Source: Deltaproteobacteria bacterium (GTDB taxonomy: Bacteria > Myxococcota > Myxococcia > SLRQ01). From it: a DNA stretch of 64,000 nucleotides. The stretch is from NCBI GenBank assembly GCA_029210625.1, contig JARGFU010000007.1:91742-155741 (forward strand), given 5' to 3'. Positions 62,543 through 64,000 of this stretch are shown here, one piece after another. A program made the translations under genes and the position numbers. Within the stretch, counting starts at the first letter, position 1. Every line of letters begins with the position of its first letter. The notes below the pieces were generated by a model. The model was not told where the DNA came from, did not search any database, and saw nothing but the letters and a program-made list of their open reading frames with translations.

Positions 62543-62566
62543 CGGCCCCCGCTCGCGCGAGGGCCG
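62543..62566 (-). terminator. Terminator hairpin after the sulfur-relay operon
   Basis: CGGCCC (62543-62548) pairs with GGGCCG (62561-62566), a 6-bp stem whose loop contains further complementarity (CTCGCGCGAG). On the minus strand it is followed by TTCTTGTTTTTC, so it would terminate the DsrE-like gene's transcript. Confidence 0.65.
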
Positions 62567-62597
62567 CTCAGGGCTCCCGGGATGGGCGCCAGATCTT

Positions 62598-63122
62598 CTA
62601 GATGAAGATGATGTTGGCGCCCTTGGCGTGATCGAAGAAGTCCATCGCGGAGATGATGCCCTTCACCTGCGGGACGAGGTCGTCCTGGGTGAGCTTCATC
62701 ATCTCGGCGGCCAGGCCGCAGGCGTACATCTCGGCGCCGGCGTCACCGAGGATCTCGAGCATCTCGCTCACGGGCGGGATGTCGAGCTCCTCGATGGTCT
62801 TCTTCATCATGCGAGTGGCCATGGTCTCCATGCCCGGCAGGCCGCCGAGGAAGGTCGGCATCCCCATCGAGGGGTTGCCCACCGGGGTGACGTGGAGCTT
62901 GTCCACCTTCTTCTTGGTGATGATGTCCATCCCCCAGAAGGTGAAGAAGAGGGTGGCCTCGATGCCGCTCATCCGGGCGGCGTTCGCCAGGATCAGGCCC
63001 GGGTAGGCCATGTCGAGGGTGCCCTTCGAGCAGATGATGGCGATCTTGCGGGTGGGCTCGGCCACGGGGGTGGGCTGCGGCTCGAAGAGGTTCTGATGGG
63101 CGTTGGTGATGACGTCGGCCAT
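62598..63122 (-). CDS. DsrE/DsrF-like sulfurtransferase-type protein (DsrE2)
   Basis: 174 residues. DsrE/DsrF/DrsH fold: KIAIICSKGTLDMAYPGLILANAA, TLFFTFWGMDI, and the Cys in YACGLAAEMM, the position of the sulfur-carrying Cys in DsrE2. Proteins of this type move sulfane sulfur between carriers such as TusA and DsrC. It lies 32 bases downstream of the DsrC/TusE-like gene on the same strand. Cytoplasmic, possibly membrane-associated. Confidence 0.87.
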   Translation of the reverse strand: MADVITNAHQNLFEPQPTPVAEPTRKIAIICSKGTLDMAYPGLILANAARMSGIEATLFFTFWGMDIITKKKVDKLHVTPVGNPSMGMPTFLGGLPGMETMATRMMKKTIEELDIPPVSEMLEILGDAGAEMYACGLAAEMMKLTQDDLVPQVKGIISAMDFFDHAKGANIIFI

Positions 63123-63154
63123 GGTGGCTTCCTTTCGTCGGTGAAGGGGCGGGC

Positions 63155-63469
63155 CTAGAGGCAGCCGGTGGGCTTGGCGAGGCCGGAGATCTTGGCGGCC
63201 AGCTTGCCGGGGCCGCCGGCGAAGAGGCTGTACATGTCCTTGGTGGGGATGCCGCCGACCTTGGTGATGCGGCGCACGCCCGGGGACTTGCCGGTGTCCT
63301 CGAAGTCCTTGCGGCAGAACTGGATGACGGCCCAGTGGGCGTCGGTGAGCTGGATGTTCTCGAGGCGGGCCAGCTCGGCGGCGACCTCCTCGGTCCAGTC
63401 GGCGGGGTTCACGAGGAAGCCCTCGTCGTTCACGTTCACGGTGCTTCCGTTGACCTGCAGCGCGGGCAT
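63155..63469 (-). CDS. DsrC/TusE-family sulfur-relay protein with a single C-terminal Cys
   Basis: 104 residues. DsrC fold: DEGFLVNPADWTEEVAAELA, LTDAHWAVIQFCRKDF, GGIPTKDMYSLFAGGPGKLAAKISGL and C-terminal KPTGCL. The penultimate Cys (CysB) is present. The second Cys about 10 residues upstream, found in sulfate/sulfur-respiring DsrC proteins, is missing. So it is TusE-like, carrying one sulfur, not a trisulfide-forming DsrC. Upstream DUF1641 and downstream DsrE-like genes suggest sulfide or sulfane sulfur handling. Confidence 0.9.
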   Translation of the reverse strand: MPALQVNGSTVNVNDEGFLVNPADWTEEVAAELARLENIQLTDAHWAVIQFCRKDFEDTGKSPGVRRITKVGGIPTKDMYSLFAGGPGKLAAKISGLAKPTGCL

Positions 63470-63486
63470 GGCGGTACTCCTTGGGA

Positions 63487-64000
63487 TCAGTTGTGAGAGG
63501 GGAGGGCGGGGGTGCCAGGGGTGGGGGCCGCCTGGCGAAGGATGGCGATCATGACGCCGAGGCCGGCCTGGACCTGCGGGTCGCGCATGGCGCCGAGGAG
63601 ACCGAAGAGGCCCAGGGGCTTGCTGGACGACTCGGGGTGGTCGATGACCTCGAGGGTCTGGTTCAGGGCGGCCAGCATCTCGGGCTGGGTCATCCGCTTC
63701 ACCGTGTCGAGGATGAAGACGATGTTGTCCGAGAGCCTGTCGATGTCGTCCTGGGTGTAGTGGCCGGCGATGCGGTCCACGAGCTGGAGGCCGCCCTCGG
63801 CGAGGCGGAAGTAGCCCTTCTCCTCGGCCGTGTGCAGCTTGCAGACGAGGTCCTTCATGACCTCCTTGCCGAGCGGCTCGATCTCGCTCACGAGGCCGTC
63901 CACGCTCTCGAGCATGTCGAGGAGGCGGATGAGGCGCGGGGTCGCCCGCAGGGCCTTTCGCAGGAGGTGCTGGATCTCCTCGGCGTTGAACTCGTGCTCG
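63487..64000 (-). CDS. DUF1641 domain protein, N-terminal part beyond window
   Basis: The frame is open through the window edge, so the start lies outside (an internal Met at 63915 is not the start). The visible part has ALRATPRLIRLLDMLESVD, LAEGGLQLVDRI and VFILDTVKRMTQPEMLAAL, the DUF1641 pattern. This family is often encoded beside sulfide:quinone oxidoreductase-like flavoproteins and sulfur carriers. It is first in the visible part of the operon with DsrC/TusE- and DsrE-like genes. The C-terminus is Pro-rich. Confidence 0.85.
   Translation of the reverse strand, partial: EHEFNAEEIQHLLRKALRATPRLIRLLDMLESVDGLVSEIEPLGKEVMKDLVCKLHTAEEKGYFRLAEGGLQLVDRIAGHYTQDDIDRLSDNIVFILDTVKRMTQPEMLAALNQTLEVIDHPESSSKPLGLFGLLGAMRDPQVQAGLGVMIAILRQAAPTPGTPALPSHN

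Overview
The window is very GC-rich, densely packed DNA from a Myxococcota-like (delta-proteobacterial) chromosome. The evidence is a Ser/Thr protein kinase, many lipoproteins with Asp/Gly-rich linkers after the lipobox, a MYXO-CTERM-type C-terminal anchor at 59575-59689, GAF/HD-GYP and class III cyclase signalling proteins, a sigma-54-type promoter, and a pfa cluster in the myxobacterial order (enoyl reductase first). Species cannot be told from the sequence.

Layout. 1-5346: partial kinase, a GH36-like lipoprotein, a two-gene operon of unknown function and tRNA-Leu(UAA). 5347-14150: an HD-GYP protein, tRNA-Arg(CCG), a GT11 fucosyltransferase relic, a GH31-like lipoprotein, a DUF4438 protein, a radical SAM/SPASM enzyme paired with a Cys-rich lipoprotein behind a sigma-54-like promoter, and a PNGase F-like lipoprotein. 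14178-19257: a Dps/PerR-like peroxide-response pair with its operator, a B12-binding radical SAM enzyme, and a beta-propeller lipoprotein translationally coupled to a nine-heme cytochrome c. 19276-33013: class II photolyase, beta-helix protein, metallopeptidase, DCC protein and DUF523/DUF1722 protein around a shared divergent operator, HMG-CoA lyase-like enzyme, K+ channel, HAD phosphatase, RsgA, and a Crp-like/cyclase/cyclase operon whose first cyclase has lost the core of its catalytic domain.

Centrepiece, 33234-52526: seven genes on the plus strand, each overlapping the next by four bases (NTGA). The first three form a PUFA synthase: PfaD enoyl reductase; PfaA-like KS-AT-ACP-ACP-KR-DH; PfaC-like KS-CLF-AT-DH-DH. 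They run directly into a complete oleABCD set: thiolase-like condensing enzyme, alpha/beta hydrolase, AMP-ligase and short-chain dehydrogenase. OleABCD joins two fatty acyl chains head to head and, via a beta-lactone, yields a long-chain olefin. Fusion of both sets into one translationally coupled operon predicts a dedicated assembly line for polyunsaturated long-chain hydrocarbons. It is the best candidate here for an undescribed system.

52536-62525 carries envelope genes: a secreted beta-barrel-like protein, a 2053-residue kelch/Ig-like MYXO-CTERM protein, a clan GH-A glycosidase and small lipoproteins. The right end (62598-64000) is the downstream part of a sulfur-relay operon: DUF1641, DsrC/TusE and DsrE-like. 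No CRISPR array, insertion sequence, integrase or rRNA gene was seen, and no intergenic gap exceeds about 300 bases apart from the pseudogene stretch at 6979-7583.
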